From NCBI RefSeq assembly GCF_001729965.1, contig NZ_JRWK01000004.1, positions 62,001 to 126,000 of the forward strand: a stretch of DNA of 64,000 nucleotides. Reading direction: 5' to 3'. The stretch's first letter is position 1; every line of letters starts with the position of its first letter. A model generated the notes under the pieces. The model was not told where the DNA came from, ran no database searches, and saw only the letters and a list, made by a program, of their open reading frames with translations. Shown piece by piece: positions 63,234 to 64,000 of the stretch. The translations under genes were made by a program, and so were the position numbers. This stretch comes from Methanosphaera sp. WGK6. GTDB lineage: Archaea; Methanobacteriota; Methanobacteria; Methanobacteriales; Methanobacteriaceae.

Positions 63234-64000
63234 ATGACAATAGCTTGGGGAACAGATACAGAATTAAATGATACAGAATTCTATAATAGAAAAAATGACA
63301 TAGAATTACTATCCAATATATTAAACAGTAGCCAATATGGATCTACACCTACTATTCTACTTACAGGAATTAGAGGTGTAGGAAAAACAGCACTAATTAA
63401 AAAATTAAAAAAAGAATTTGATAAAGATTACCTTGTAACATACATAGATTTTGGAACATCATATGCATATCAAACAGGAAAACTAACACGAAAAAGTATA
63501 ATGGAATTAATTTACCATGAAATAATAAAATCATGTAAAGAAGCAGGATTACAAACAATTGATAAAAAAATTGAAAAATTTTTCAAAACCCAAAATTTCA
63601 AAGTAAAAGAAATAATAGATTATAAAGGAATACCCTTACCAATACCCGAAACAGAGCAAGATTATAGTAAATTAGCCAATTTTGTAATGGATTTACCACA
63701 AAAAATATATGAAGAATATCATGAAAAAATAAAAGGTGTTTTCCTATTTATTGATGAATTTCAATTAATTAAAGAGTTAGATGAACCTATAGATAGTTTT
63801 TTATGGTTTTTTAGAAGTAAAATACAATCTGAAAAAAATGTAGCATACATAATCTCAGGTAGTATGAGTCTAAAAGATAATCTTATTGAAGAAATTGCTG
63901 GAAAAAATGGTGCATTTGGAGGTAGACTATTAACAGTTCTTATTGAACCTTTTACAAAAAATACTACTATATCCTATTTAAAAGAAAATGCACCTTATCT
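63234..64000 (+). CDS. Archaeal AAA ATPase, 3' end outside the window
   Basis: Partial gene, 255 codons, running off the window. The translation (MTIAWGTDTELNDTEFYNRK...) is closely paralogous to the 49963 ATPase: Walker A TGIRGVGKTALI, Walker B GVFLFIDEFQLI, ISGSMSLKD and GAFGGRLL are shared, with differences mainly in the region after Walker A. AGGAAATT lies just before the ATG at 63234. The two paralogues flank the giant adhesin. Confidence 0.85.
   Translation, partial: MTIAWGTDTELNDTEFYNRKNDIELLSNILNSSQYGSTPTILLTGIRGVGKTALIKKLKKEFDKDYLVTYIDFGTSYAYQTGKLTRKSIMELIYHEIIKSCKEAGLQTIDKKIEKFFKTQNFKVKEIIDYKGIPLPIPETEQDYSKLANFVMDLPQKIYEEYHEKIKGVFLFIDEFQLIKELDEPIDSFLWFFRSKIQSEKNVAYIISGSMSLKDNLIEEIAGKNGAFGGRLLTVLIEPFTKNTTISYLKENAPY

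Noticed and set aside
1-64000. tRNA or rRNA genes
   Set aside because: No cloverleaf with GGTTCRA-type arm or GC-rich block was seen in any intergenic region; a covariance scan was not possible.

Overview
The window is very AT-rich, densely coded DNA from a methanogenic archaeon, most likely a gut Methanobacteriales of the Methanosphaera type. This is inferred from the archaeal type II methionine aminopeptidase, GGAG/GGTGA ribosome binding sites with TATA-like promoters, Asn/Thr-rich giant adhesin-like proteins that end without a bacterial anchor, and the accessory gene mix. I saw no rRNA, tRNA or CRISPR array.

Region by region: 0-15.6 kb is a metabolic and maintenance stretch: a radical SAM protein, a candidate structured RNA, Mn-dependent pyrophosphatase, ferredoxin-fused aldo/keto reductase, a decayed DUF3781-like gene, a carboxymuconolactone decarboxylase-like protein, an FtsX-type ABC exporter pair, an RNase J-like metallo-beta-lactamase protein, a flavin reductase-like protein, exonuclease III, an SDR, an alpha/beta hydrolase and two Cys-rich proteins. 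15.6-23.3 kb is a repeat-rich island with a surface protein/membrane protein pair, a decayed second copy, a 117-bp perfect direct repeat and several degenerate intergenic repeats. 23.5-29 kb is a cell-surface polysaccharide cluster: two large glycosyltransferases, the first split by a frameshift in a TA tract, the second fused to a TagF-like domain. 29-36 kb holds a reductase, a DUF3795 protein and a 1581-residue beta-helix adhesin.

36.4-49 kb is a defence-rich island. An McrB-McrC pair is followed 24 bp later by an unusual protein made only of seven AP2-like repeats. Further on are two partly decayed two-gene families, a HEPN-like gene with a small partner gene, and an HNH endonuclease next to a cytosine-5 methyltransferase that is cut in two. 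Its N-terminal half lies on the plus strand and its C-terminal half on the minus strand. One inversion between 8-bp inverted repeats would rejoin them in frame. 49-64 kb carries an acetyltransferase, two paralogous archaeal AAA ATPases (the second runs off the end) and a 3513-residue adhesin with 28 tandem Ig-like repeats between them.

The most unusual signals are the inversion-split methyltransferase beside McrBC, the McrBC plus AP2-repeat operon, the TA-tract frameshift in a glycosyltransferase, and three reading frames whose best start is ATT behind a Shine-Dalgarno-like sequence. All functional calls rest on motifs read by eye; no database search was run.
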